Part shown: in pieces, positions 13,793-22,029 of the stretch
Layout of the letters: each line of letters opens with the position of its first letter
Position numbering within the stretch: position 1 is the first letter of the stretch
Source of the DNA: an uncultured Lachnospiraceae bacterium
Lineage (GTDB): Bacteria > Bacillota > Clostridia > Lachnospirales > Lachnospiraceae
Assembly: GCA_910587305.1 (NCBI GenBank)
Contig: CAJUKV010000004.1
Coordinates: 4,998-68,997, forward strand
Direction: 5' to 3'
Length of the DNA stretch: 64,000 nt
Translations under genes and position numbers: made by a program
The notes under the pieces: model-generated
What the model was told of the DNA's origin: nothing
The model's input: only the letters and a program-made list of their open reading frames with translations
Database searches by the model: none

Positions 13793-16039
13793 GATAATAG
13801 AAAAACGGATATGACATTGACACAGGGCAGATACGCAAATATTATTGTAGATATTTCTCACGAAAAAGTTGACAGACCCTTTCAATATAAAATACCGGAA
13901 AAGTTTCAAGGAAAGATTGCGGCAGGAATGTGCGTGCAGATTCCCTTTGGTAAGGGGAATTGTCTGCGAAGCGGCTATGTAATTGAGGTGACGGATAAGG
14001 CGGAATTTCCGGATGAAAAGCAAAAAGAAATTGTTCAAATCGTAGCCCAGGGCATATCCGTGGAGGCGGATTCCATCCGGCTTGCGGCATGGATGAAGGA
14101 AACCTATGGTTCTACTATGATTGCAGCGCTGAAAACGGTGCTGCCTGTAAAAAAGGCAATGAAGCACAAGGAGAAAAAAAAGCTGCGCCGTCTTTTGACA
14201 GTGGAGGAAACACGTTCTGTTTTAGGGGAGTGTATCAGAAAGCGTCAAAATGCCAAAGCAAGGGTACTTGGGGAACTGTGCAGGGAGCCTGTACTGCCCT
14301 ATGAGCTGGTGACCGGAAAGCTGAATGTGTCTCCGGCAACCTTAAGGAGCCTGCAGGAACAGGGCGTTCTTGCCATTGAAAGCGAGAGCTTTTACAGAAA
14401 CCCGGTAAAAATTGAAGCGGACAGAGAATCCGGCAGAAGGCTAAGCGGGGAACAGGAGGCCATTTGCCATAAGGTTCTGTCAGATTTCGACGAAGGAAAA
14501 CGCAAAACTTATCTGGTTCACGGAATCACCGGAAGCGGAAAAACGGAGGTTTACTTATCCTTAATTGACGGGATGATAAGGCGGGGAAAGCAGTGTATTG
14601 TCCTGATACCGGAAATTGCGCTCACCTATCAGACGCTGCTTCGGTTTTACAAACGATTTGGAGAGCGGGTGTCGGTTATGAACTCCAGCCTGTCCCCGGG
14701 AGAAAAATTTGACCAGTGCGAGAGAGCCAAAAAAGGAGAAATTGATGTTATCATTGGCCCCCGTTCCGCACTTTTTGTCCCTTTTCCCAATCTGGGAATG
14801 ATTGTGATGGATGAGGAGCATGAGAGCAGCTATAAAAGCGAGACCATGCCCCGCTATCATGCAAGGGAGACGGCGGAATACCTTGCCGGACTTAAAAATG
14901 CAAGCCTTGTGCTCGGATCGGCAACCCCTTCTTTAGAAGCTTATTACAGGGCAAAGCAGGGACAATATGAGTTGTTCACCTTAACGCGAAGGCTCACGGG
15001 GGGAGAGCTGGCACATGTTTCTATTATAGATTTGCGACAAGAACTCAGAAGCGGAAACCGCTCTATTTTCAGTAAAAAATTACAGGAGCTTATCCTGGAC
15101 AGAAAAAGCAGAGGCGAGCAGGCCATGCTTTTCTTAAACAGGAGAGGCTATGCAGGATTTGTATCCTGCCGCTCATGCGGCTATGTGATGAAATGTCCCC
15201 ACTGCGACGTTTCCCTCTCCCAGCATCTGGGAAACAGGATGGTTTGTCATTATTGCGGCTATGAAACGGCAAAGCCGGTTAAATGTCCTTCCTGCGGCTC
15301 TCCTTACCTGCTGGGATTTAAAGCCGGAACAGAGCAGATTGAGCAGCAGCTTTACAAAAGCTTTCCCGGTATCAGAGTGCTGCGGATGGACGGGGACACG
15401 ACCCGTACGAAAGACAGTTATGAAAAGATTTTAACCGCTTTTTCGGGTGGAGAGGCGGATGTGCTGGTAGGCACCCAGATGATTGTAAAAGGGCATGATT
15501 TCCATAACGTGACGCTGGTGGGCGTATTAGCCGCCGATTTATCCTTAAACGACAGCAATTACCGTTCGGGGGAGAGAACCTTCCAGCTTCTTGCCCAGGC
15601 GGCGGGACGGGCAGGAAGGGGCACAAAGCCGGGAGAAGTGGTGATACAGACCTATCGCCCGGATCACTATAGCATTCTTCGCGCCGCCGGACAGGACTAT
15701 GAGGCTTTTTATGAGGAAGAAATACTTTACAGGAAGCTTGGCGGATATCCGCCTGCCGCTCATATGATGGCGGTGTTAATCTCGGCGGCGGATGAAAAAC
15801 AGGGCGAAGCCCTGGCCGCAAGGGTGGCGTCTCTTGCAGGGGAAGCGGTGCGGATTATCGGGCCTGCAAAGGCTTCCATTGGGAAAATTAATGATATTTA
15901 CCGGTATGTGGTGTATTGTAAGGCATTTGACTATAGACAACTTACACTGGTAAAGGATAAAATAGAAGCGTATGTACAGTCTCTTGCCCTAAAGCAGGAG
16001 AGCGTACAGTTTGACTTTGACCCCATAGACAGCTATTAA
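13790..16039 (+). CDS. priA: Primosomal replication-restart helicase PriA
   Basis: A 749-residue superfamily-2 DNA helicase that reloads the replisome at stalled forks. After the N-terminal DNA-binding domain come Walker A GITGSGKTEVY, the DEEH box MDEEHESSYK, a zinc-binding block with paired CxxC motifs (CRSCGYVMKCPHCD, CHYCGYETAKPVKCPSCG) and the helicase C-terminal motifs ending in QAAGRAGRG. GTG 13790 is chosen as start because GGAGGG is 4 nt upstream; an earlier in-frame codon at 13727 would translate the repeat. It opens the cluster priA-def-fmt-yugP-rsmB-rlmN-prpC-prkC-rsgA. Confidence 0.95.
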   Translation: MDNRKTDMTLTQGRYANIIVDISHEKVDRPFQYKIPEKFQGKIAAGMCVQIPFGKGNCLRSGYVIEVTDKAEFPDEKQKEIVQIVAQGISVEADSIRLAAWMKETYGSTMIAALKTVLPVKKAMKHKEKKKLRRLLTVEETRSVLGECIRKRQNAKARVLGELCREPVLPYELVTGKLNVSPATLRSLQEQGVLAIESESFYRNPVKIEADRESGRRLSGEQEAICHKVLSDFDEGKRKTYLVHGITGSGKTEVYLSLIDGMIRRGKQCIVLIPEIALTYQTLLRFYKRFGERVSVMNSSLSPGEKFDQCERAKKGEIDVIIGPRSALFVPFPNLGMIVMDEEHESSYKSETMPRYHARETAEYLAGLKNASLVLGSATPSLEAYYRAKQGQYELFTLTRRLTGGELAHVSIIDLRQELRSGNRSIFSKKLQELILDRKSRGEQAMLFLNRRGYAGFVSCRSCGYVMKCPHCDVSLSQHLGNRMVCHYCGYETAKPVKCPSCGSPYLLGFKAGTEQIEQQLYKSFPGIRVLRMDGDTTRTKDSYEKILTAFSGGEADVLVGTQMIVKGHDFHNVTLVGVLAADLSLNDSNYRSGERTFQLLAQAAGRAGRGTKPGEVVIQTYRPDHYSILRAAGQDYEAFYEEEILYRKLGGYPPAAHMMAVLISAADEKQGEALAARVASLAGEAVRIIGPAKASIGKINDIYRYVVYCKAFDYRQLTLVKDKIEAYVQSLALKQESVQFDFDPIDSY

Positions 16040-16135
16040 GACAAAGCCATATATGGGAGCTATTGAAAGAGTGAAAACGAAATTACGAATATCGTTTAAG
16101 ATAGATTGAAAACATAGGAAAGGAATGAAAAGAAA

Positions 16136-16612
16136 ATGGCAATCAGAAACATAAGAGAAATGGGAGATCCGGTTCTGAATAAAGTCTGCAAGGAGGTAAA
16201 GGAGGTGACGGACCGGACAAGGGAATTAGTTGCCGATATGTTTGATACCATGTATGAAGCCGAGGGAGTTGGGCTGGCAGCGCCTCAGGTGGGAATTTTA
16301 AAACGGATTGTGACCATAGACGTAACGGGTGAGGATCCCCTTATGCTGATCAATCCGGTACTTTTGGAATCCAGCGGGGAACAGAGCGGAAATGAGGGAT
16401 GCCTTAGTGTTCCGGGAAAAACGGGCGTTGTGACCAGACCAAACTATGTGAAGATAAAGGCTTACGATATTGATTTAAATCCTTTTGAGATGGAGGCCAC
16501 GGAGCTGCTTGCCAGGGCAATCTGCCATGAAATAGAGCATCTTGAGGGACATTTGTACGTGGAGAAGGTAGAAGGCCCTCTTATGGATGTGGAAGATTTA
16601 GAAGAGGAATAG
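16136..16612 (+). CDS. def: Peptide deformylase
   Basis: A 158-residue metalloenzyme that removes the N-formyl group from new proteins. All three motifs are present: GVGLAAPQVG, EGCLSVP (metal-binding Cys) and H131-E132-x2-H135 (CHEIEHLEG). The acidic tail is slightly longer than the core fold needs. Start ATG 16136 has AAAGGAATG upstream. It is paired with fmt, whose product adds the formyl group that this enzyme takes off. Confidence 0.97.
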   Translation: MAIRNIREMGDPVLNKVCKEVKEVTDRTRELVADMFDTMYEAEGVGLAAPQVGILKRIVTIDVTGEDPLMLINPVLLESSGEQSGNEGCLSVPGKTGVVTRPNYVKIKAYDIDLNPFEMEATELLARAICHEIEHLEGHLYVEKVEGPLMDVEDLEEE

Positions 16613-16649
16613 GTTAAAAAAACAAGATTTTCACTTGCTATTTAAGCAG

Positions 16650-16764
16650 TATCGCAAGCAGGCTTGCGATATGCAGGAAGGATGCCTTGTAAAAACGCCT
16701 TAAAAGGCAGGCATTCTTTATTTGGATTTAAGTCGCGGCAAAGCTGCGGTGCGGAATGGAGGTA
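16650..16764 (+). repeat. Composite repeat between def and fmt
   Basis: Contains ATCGCAAGC...GCTTGCGAT, an AGGATGCC...GGCATTCTT hairpin related to the second half of the 13653 repeat, and GTCGCGGCAAAGCTGCGG followed by AATGGAGG, the ribosome-site unit. GGAGG at 16758-16762 serves fmt. Confidence 0.6.
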
Positions 16765-16767
16765 AGG

Positions 16768-17754
16768 ATGAAACTTGTATATATGGGAACCCCGGACTTT
16801 GCGGTGGGGCCGCTAGAAGCGATTATCAGGGCCGGGCATGAGGTGAGCGCGGTGGTCACCCAGCCGGATAAGCAAAAGGGCCGGGGCCGGGAAGTGCAGA
16901 TGAGTCCTGTAAAAAAATGTGCGTTAAAATATGGTATACCGGTTTTTCAGCCGGTTAAAATAAGGGAGGAAGATTCCATAAGGCAGCTTTCTCTTTATCC
17001 GGCGGATATCTTTGTGGTTGCGGCCTTTGGGCAGCTTTTGCCGGAGAAGATACTGAATATGCCCCGGCTTGGGTGCATTAATATCCACGCTTCCTTGCTC
17101 CCTGCCTACCGCGGGGCCGCTCCTATTTCCTGGGTAATTATAAACGGCGAGACCCGCACAGGGGTCACGATTATGCAGATGGCAAAAGGATTAGATACCG
17201 GGGACATGCTTTTGAAGGAAGAGGTCTTGATTGAAGCAAAGGAAACCGAAGAAAGCCTTCACGATAAGCTGATGGAGGCCGGGGCAAGGCTGATTGTAAA
17301 GGCCCTGCCTAAGATTGAAAAGGGGGAACTTACACCCCAAAAGCAGGATGACGCTTTATCCTCCTATGCAGCTAAACTGGATAAGTCTATGGGCTTGATT
17401 GATTGGGAAAAGGATGCGCCGTCACTTGAGAGGTTAGTCCGAGGACTGAACCCCTGGCCCAGCGCTTATACCCATTATAAAGGAAAGACCCTGAAAATAT
17501 GGGAGTCCGATGTGGTAAAAGAGCATGAGAGCGGGGACGGACAGGAGAATGGCGCGCCTTTTGAGAAGGAATCCCCAAAGCCGGGGCAGGTGGCCTTTGT
17601 GGGAAAAGAGTTTTTTGATGTGGTTACAGGGGACGGCCTTTTGCGGATTTATTCTTTACAGCTCGAGGGAAAAAGGCGCATGAGCGTGAAAGAATTTCTC
17701 TTAGGATATGAGATTGTCCCGGGATTAAAGCTTGGAAAAGCAGAAATGAGGTAA
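16768..17754 (+). CDS. fmt: Methionyl-tRNA formyltransferase
   Basis: A 328-residue enzyme that formylates initiator Met-tRNA with 10-formyl-tetrahydrofolate. The N-terminal formyltransferase fold shows VYMGTPDFAV, the catalytic-region motif INIHASLLPAYRGAAP and GVTIMQMAKGLDTGD; the C-terminal OB domain follows LVRGLNPWPSAYT. Start ATG 16768 is chosen over GTG-like upstream codons because GGAGG lies 5 nt before it. A short hydrophilic insertion (around HESGDGQENGAPFEKES) sits in the C-terminal domain. Its stop is 3 nt before yugP. Confidence 0.96.
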   Translation: MKLVYMGTPDFAVGPLEAIIRAGHEVSAVVTQPDKQKGRGREVQMSPVKKCALKYGIPVFQPVKIREEDSIRQLSLYPADIFVVAAFGQLLPEKILNMPRLGCINIHASLLPAYRGAAPISWVIINGETRTGVTIMQMAKGLDTGDMLLKEEVLIEAKETEESLHDKLMEAGARLIVKALPKIEKGELTPQKQDDALSSYAAKLDKSMGLIDWEKDAPSLERLVRGLNPWPSAYTHYKGKTLKIWESDVVKEHESGDGQENGAPFEKESPKPGQVAFVGKEFFDVVTGDGLLRIYSLQLEGKRRMSVKEFLLGYEIVPGLKLGKAEMR

Positions 17755-17757
17755 AAT

Positions 17758-18468
17758 ATGTTTTTTGATCCAACTTATATTTTGGTAATTATCGGTGCGG
17801 TTTTGTGTATGGCGGCAAGCGCAAAGGTAAACAGCACCTACAAAAAATACGCGAAAGTGCGCTCCCGCAGCGGCATGACCGGAGCGCAGGCGGCCCAGAG
17901 AATTTTGCAGTTATCTGGCATTCATGACGTGCAGGTTCAGCACATAGCGGGAAATTTGACGGATCATTATGATCCCACCCATAAAGTACTGCGTCTGTCG
18001 GATTCGGTATATGGTTCCCCGTCGGTGGCAGCCATTGGAGTGGCGGCCCATGAATGCGGCCATGCACTTCAACACAAGGAAGGATATGCCCCGTTAAAAA
18101 TCCGCTCCATGCTGGTTCCGGCAGCAAATATTGGTTCTAAGCTGGGCCTTCCCCTGGTAATCTTGGGAATTATCTTAGGGATTGGGTTTCGGCTTCCGGG
18201 AGGCGGTTACTTTTCCCTGGCCCAAATTGGGGTATGGGTATTTGCCTTTGCGGTACTGTTTCAGATTGTTACCCTGCCGGTAGAATTTAACGCATCGGGA
18301 AGAGCTCTTAAGATGCTTGGAAACTATGGGATGCTGGGCAGCGATGAAGTAAGCGGCTGCAGACGCGTACTGAGCGCCGCCGCCCTCACCTACGTAGCTG
18401 CCGCCGCCTCCTCCATTTTGCAGCTCCTGCGCCTGCTTTACCTCAGCAACAGCCGTAGACGGGATTAA
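17758..18468 (+). CDS. yugP: YugP-type membrane zinc metallopeptidase
   Basis: A 236-residue membrane protein of the PF04298 (YugP) family. One N-terminal membrane segment is followed by the zinc motif HECGH in VAAHECGHALQHKEGY and three further hydrophobic segments towards the C-terminus (LGLPLVILGIILGIGF and two later). Family members are putative zinc proteases; substrates are not well known. It lies 3 nt after fmt and before rsmB, the common place for this gene in Clostridia. Confidence 0.9.
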   Translation: MFFDPTYILVIIGAVLCMAASAKVNSTYKKYAKVRSRSGMTGAQAAQRILQLSGIHDVQVQHIAGNLTDHYDPTHKVLRLSDSVYGSPSVAAIGVAAHECGHALQHKEGYAPLKIRSMLVPAANIGSKLGLPLVILGIILGIGFRLPGGGYFSLAQIGVWVFAFAVLFQIVTLPVEFNASGRALKMLGNYGMLGSDEVSGCRRVLSAAALTYVAAAASSILQLLRLLYLSNSRRRD

Positions 18469-18494
18469 AATAATTGTGAGATTCACAATTATTT
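18468..18494. promoter_or_regulatory. Perfect 12-bp inverted repeat between yugP and rsmB
   Basis: AAATAATTGTGA (18468-18479) and TCACAATTATTT (18483-18494) are separated by three bases. It starts on the last base of the yugP stop. It could be an operator or a short mRNA hairpin; no U run follows. Confidence 0.5.
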
Positions 18495-18512
18495 CAAGAA
18501 AGGACACCAATA

Positions 18513-19904
18513 GTGGGAAATACAAGGGAACTGATTCTTGACATGCTGATGGAAATCCTGGAAAAGGGTTCTTACAGTCATCTGGTAATCAGGGATGTAC
18601 TTGACAAATATAATTATAGTGCTCCGCGGGATAAAGCCTTCGTCAAAAGGGTAACGGAGGGCACTTTGGAGCAGCTTATCCGGATTGACTTTATTCTGGA
18701 TAGCTTTTCCAAGGTACCCGTCTCAAAAATGAAGCCGCTTATCAGGAATCTGCTTCGCATGAGCGTATATCAGCTTCTTTTTATGGAAAGTATACCGGCA
18801 AGGGCCGTCATCAACGAGGCGGTAAAGCTCTCCGGAAAAAGAGGACTAAAGGGTTTATCCGGTTTTGTAAACGGTGTGCTCCGAAATATTGACAGAGAAA
18901 AAGACAGGATTCCCTACCCGGACAGGGAGAAGGATGAGGTTAAGTACCTTTCGGTTCGGTATTCTATGCCGCAGTGGCTGGTTTGCAAGTGGATTAACGA
19001 TTACGGGCAGGAGAAAACCTGCCGCATACTAAAGGGGCTTTTGCAGGAACGCCCTGTGAGCATTCGGCTGAAAGAATCTCTTAGTGAGAAGGAAAAGAAA
19101 AGCTGGCTTTTGGCGATGGAAAATGCCGGCGTAAGCGTAAAGGCGCATCCATACCTTCCCTACGCTTATGAAATTTGGGGGGCGGAAGGAATCGGAAACC
19201 TGCCCGGCTTTCAGGAAGGGTATTTTGCCGTTCAGGATGTGAGCAGTATGCTGGTGGCGGAGGCGTCGGGCATTGCGGGAGAAATAAAACAATCCGAGGG
19301 AAAAGAGGCAAATTGCCCGAAGGAGATACTTGTTCTGGACGTATGCGCAGCTCCCGGAGGGAAGTCCATGCATATAGCGGAAAAGCTAAATGGCACGGGA
19401 AAAGTGATTGCCAGGGACATATCGGAGTATAAGGTATCTTTGATTAGAGATAATATAGAAAGAATGGGATATGCCAATACACAAGCCCAGGTGTGGGACG
19501 CCCGGGTGCCGGATCGGGAAATGATAGGAAAAGCGGATTTGGTTTTGGCCGACTTACCCTGTTCCGGGCTTGGAAGTATGGGAAAAAAGAGGGATATTAA
19601 ATACAGGGTAAAGGAAGAGGCTTTTGGGGAGCTTACTGCCCTTCAGCGCAGGATATTAGATACCGTCTGGCAGTATGTGAAGCCCGGGGGCGTACTGATT
19701 TACAGTACCTGCACCATAAATCCTGACGAAAATGAGCACATGGCGGAGTGGTTTTTGGAAAATTATCCGTTTGTATTGGAGGATCTGACTCCTTATCTTT
19801 CGGATACCCTTAAACAGGAAGGGAAAGACGGTATGCTACAGCTTTTTCCGGGAATACACGAGACGGACGGATTCTTTTTGGCGAGACTACGTCGCAAAGT
19901 GTGA
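18513..19904 (+). CDS. rsmB: 16S rRNA m5C967 methyltransferase RsmB
   Basis: A 463-residue SAM-dependent methyltransferase with an N-terminal NusB-like RNA-binding domain (about 1-140, NEAVKLSGKRGLKGLSGFVNG is cut short here to note GFVNGVLR) and a C-terminal NOL1/NOP2 catalytic domain. The SAM motif is VCAAPGGKS, and the two cysteines of the catalytic mechanism are in DLPCSGLG and YSTCTINPDENE. Start is GTG 18513 behind AAAGGA. The stop codon TGA is formed by the first bases of a TGTGAAG repeat, so the last residues may have been changed when the repeat arrived. Confidence 0.94.
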   Translation: MGNTRELILDMLMEILEKGSYSHLVIRDVLDKYNYSAPRDKAFVKRVTEGTLEQLIRIDFILDSFSKVPVSKMKPLIRNLLRMSVYQLLFMESIPARAVINEAVKLSGKRGLKGLSGFVNGVLRNIDREKDRIPYPDREKDEVKYLSVRYSMPQWLVCKWINDYGQEKTCRILKGLLQERPVSIRLKESLSEKEKKSWLLAMENAGVSVKAHPYLPYAYEIWGAEGIGNLPGFQEGYFAVQDVSSMLVAEASGIAGEIKQSEGKEANCPKEILVLDVCAAPGGKSMHIAEKLNGTGKVIARDISEYKVSLIRDNIERMGYANTQAQVWDARVPDREMIGKADLVLADLPCSGLGSMGKKRDIKYRVKEEAFGELTALQRRILDTVWQYVKPGGVLIYSTCTINPDENEHMAEWFLENYPFVLEDLTPYLSDTLKQEGKDGMLQLFPGIHETDGFFLARLRRKV

Positions 19905-19988
19905 AGAGAAGTTCTAAGGCGTCAGAAAACGCCGCCTAAGAACAACTAAAACTTCACACTCAGAAGAATGCCCTGACGGTCATTCTTC
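19899..19988 (+). repeat. TGTGAAG stem-loop plus hairpin repeat, copy 2
   Basis: GTGTGAAG (19899-19906), GTTCTAAGGCGTC, the complementary arm and CTTCACAC, then AGAAGAATGCC...CATTCTTC. The rsmB stop codon TGA (19902-19904) lies inside it. Confidence 0.8.
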
Positions 19989-19995
19989 ACACATT

Positions 19996-20024
19996 GTTTG
20001 TGCCGCAAAGCGGCATGTCGGAAA
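19996..20024 (+). repeat. CCGC-AAA-GCGG hairpin repeat between rsmB and rlmN
   Basis: TTTGTGCCGCAAAGCGGCAT followed by GTCGG. Same unit as at 26820 and 41081, without a usable ribosome site here. Confidence 0.55.
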
Positions 20025-20082
20025 GTGTGAAGAGGAGATGAAGATTTTCTAAGGCGTCAAAAGACGCCGCCTAAGAAAATCT
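20025..20082 (+). repeat. TGTGAAG stem-loop repeat, copy 3 (variant arms)
   Basis: GTGTGAAG is followed by AGATTTTCTAAGGCGTC and the complementary CGCCTAAGAAAATCT. The outer CTTCACAC is lost but the inner GGCGT/ACGCC core is kept. Confidence 0.7.
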
Positions 20083-20136
20083 AAGTCAAAATAATTCATG
20101 TATCGTTTGTGCCGCAGAGAGAAAGGCGGATTAAAC

Positions 20137-21168
20137 ATGCGGGATATCAAATCACTGACCTTGGAAGAATTGAAAAATGAAATGGTAAAGATGGGGGAAA
20201 AGCCTTTTAGGGCAAAGCAAATGTACCAGTGGATGCATCAAAAGCTGGCCCGGAGTTTTGCGGAAATGAGCAATCTTCCTCTTTCTTTAAGAGAAAAATG
20301 CGCTGAAAACTATGATTATACCGCATTAAAGCAGGTGCGGATGCAGGAATCGGCCATAGACGGCACGAAAAAGTATCTTTTTGCACTGGGAGACGGTAAA
20401 TTGGTGGAAAGCGTTTTTATGCGGTATAAGCACGGCAACAGCGTATGCATTTCCTCCCAGGTAGGGTGCCGGATGGGGTGTGCCTTTTGCGCTTCCACCA
20501 TAGGAGGATTGGAGCGGTGCCTTACCCCTTCAGAGATGCTGGATCAGATTTATGCCATCACTTTACTTACGAAAGAGAGAGTTTCCAATGTGGTGGTTAT
20601 GGGATGTGGGGAACCTCTTGATAATTATGACAACTTATTACGATTTTTAGAATTGTTAAACGATGAAAATGGTTTACATATCAGCCAGCGGAGTGTGACG
20701 GTATCCACCTGCGGACTGGTGCCTCAAATGCGGCAATTGGCGGATAAAGGGCTTCAAATTACTCTCGCCTTATCTCTTCACGGCGCGACAGATGAAAAAA
20801 GGAGACGTCTGATGCCCATTGCCAACAAGTACAGGATAGCGGAATTGATGGAAGCCTGTGCATATTACTTTGAAAAAACAGGCCGGCGTATCACCTTTGA
20901 GTATGCGCTTGTGGGCGGCGTCAACGACGGGGACGAGGACGCTATGGCCCTTTCGACGCTTTTAAAAGATTTGAATTGTCATGTAAATTTAATACCGGTA
21001 AACCCCGTAAAGGAGCGGAATTTCACGCAGCCCCAGCCACTTTACATTGCTGCGTTTAAAAATAAACTTGAAAAAAATGGAATAAATGTTACTATTAGAA
21101 GGGAAATGGGAAGAGATATTGACGGTGCCTGCGGACAATTAAGGAAAAGGCAGTTGGCATTACAGTAG
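20137..21168 (+). CDS. rlmN: 23S rRNA m2A2503 / tRNA m2A37 methyltransferase RlmN
   Basis: A 343-residue radical-SAM methyltransferase acting on A2503 of 23S rRNA. The cluster motif is C111-x3-C115-x2-C118 (CRMGCAFC), and the second mechanistic cysteine is C332 in DGACGQLRKR. VVMGCGEPLDNYDN and LALSLHGATDEKRR are also typical. Start ATG 20137 is chosen because AAAGGCGG is close upstream; the in-frame ATG 20098 would translate repeat sequence. It ends 11 nt before prpC. Confidence 0.95.
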   Translation: MRDIKSLTLEELKNEMVKMGEKPFRAKQMYQWMHQKLARSFAEMSNLPLSLREKCAENYDYTALKQVRMQESAIDGTKKYLFALGDGKLVESVFMRYKHGNSVCISSQVGCRMGCAFCASTIGGLERCLTPSEMLDQIYAITLLTKERVSNVVVMGCGEPLDNYDNLLRFLELLNDENGLHISQRSVTVSTCGLVPQMRQLADKGLQITLALSLHGATDEKRRRLMPIANKYRIAELMEACAYYFEKTGRRITFEYALVGGVNDGDEDAMALSTLLKDLNCHVNLIPVNPVKERNFTQPQPLYIAAFKNKLEKNGINVTIRREMGRDIDGACGQLRKRQLALQ

Positions 21169-21179
21169 GAGGAAAAACC

Positions 21180-21908
21180 GTGTTACAATCCTTTTCTGTG
21201 ACAGATGTAGGAAAAAAGAGAAAACTGAACCAGGATTTTGTGTATGTATCGGAGACACCGGTAGGCAACCTTCCTAATGTTTTTATTGTGGCTGACGGTA
21301 TGGGCGGGCACAATGCGGGGGACTATGCCTCCAAGTGTGCGGCGGAAACCATGATCAGGGAAATAAGGGGATGCTTTGAAAAGAATCCTGTACGGATAAT
21401 CGGAAAGGCTATCCGCATCGCCAACGATCAGATAAGACGTAAGGCCAAGGAAGACTTGAGCCTTTATGGTATGGGCACTACGGTGGTTGCGGCAACCTGC
21501 TTAGGACACTACCTGCAGGTGGCGAATGTAGGGGACAGCAGACTTTACATTGTGAACGATGAAATCAGACAGATCACCCGTGATCATTCTCTTGTAGAGG
21601 AAATGATACGGATGGGAACCATTGACCGGGAAGCGGCCCGCAATCATCCGGATAAAAACATTATCACCAGGGCTATCGGCGCGCTTGATACGGTCGAGAT
21701 TGACTTTTTCCATGAGGAGCTAAAGCCGGGGGATATCGTGCTTATGTGCTCTGACGGTTTGACCAATATGCTTGAGGATAAAGAAATTGAAAATATTATG
21801 AAAGAACGGCTTTCTCTTGAAGAGAAGGCGAAGAAGTTGGTGGAGGCGGCCAACAATAACGGCGGAAAAGATAATATTGCGGTAATATTAATAAATGCAT
21901 TTGCATAA
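21180..21908 (+). CDS. prpC: PP2C-family Ser/Thr phosphatase PrpC (Stp)
   Basis: A 242-residue Mg/Mn-dependent phosphatase that reverses PrkC phosphorylation. Metal-binding motifs are visible in order: KLNQDF, VADGMGGHNAGDYAS, VGDSRLYIV, CSDGLTNML and GGKDNIAV. Start is GTG 21180 with AGGAGG 7 nt upstream. The partner kinase prkC begins 121 nt after the stop, the usual pairing. Confidence 0.95.
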   Translation: MLQSFSVTDVGKKRKLNQDFVYVSETPVGNLPNVFIVADGMGGHNAGDYASKCAAETMIREIRGCFEKNPVRIIGKAIRIANDQIRRKAKEDLSLYGMGTTVVAATCLGHYLQVANVGDSRLYIVNDEIRQITRDHSLVEEMIRMGTIDREAARNHPDKNIITRAIGALDTVEIDFFHEELKPGDIVLMCSDGLTNMLEDKEIENIMKERLSLEEKAKKLVEAANNNGGKDNIAVILINAFA

Positions 21909-22029
21909 AAGTCGTACCGGAATTTTACTATTCGACGCAAGATTTCACCGTTAAAAGCCTGTGGTATAAAAAGGCGTATATTCGCTGAGAAATCATAATG
22001 AATGAGGTAAAGATATTTAAGAGGTAAAT

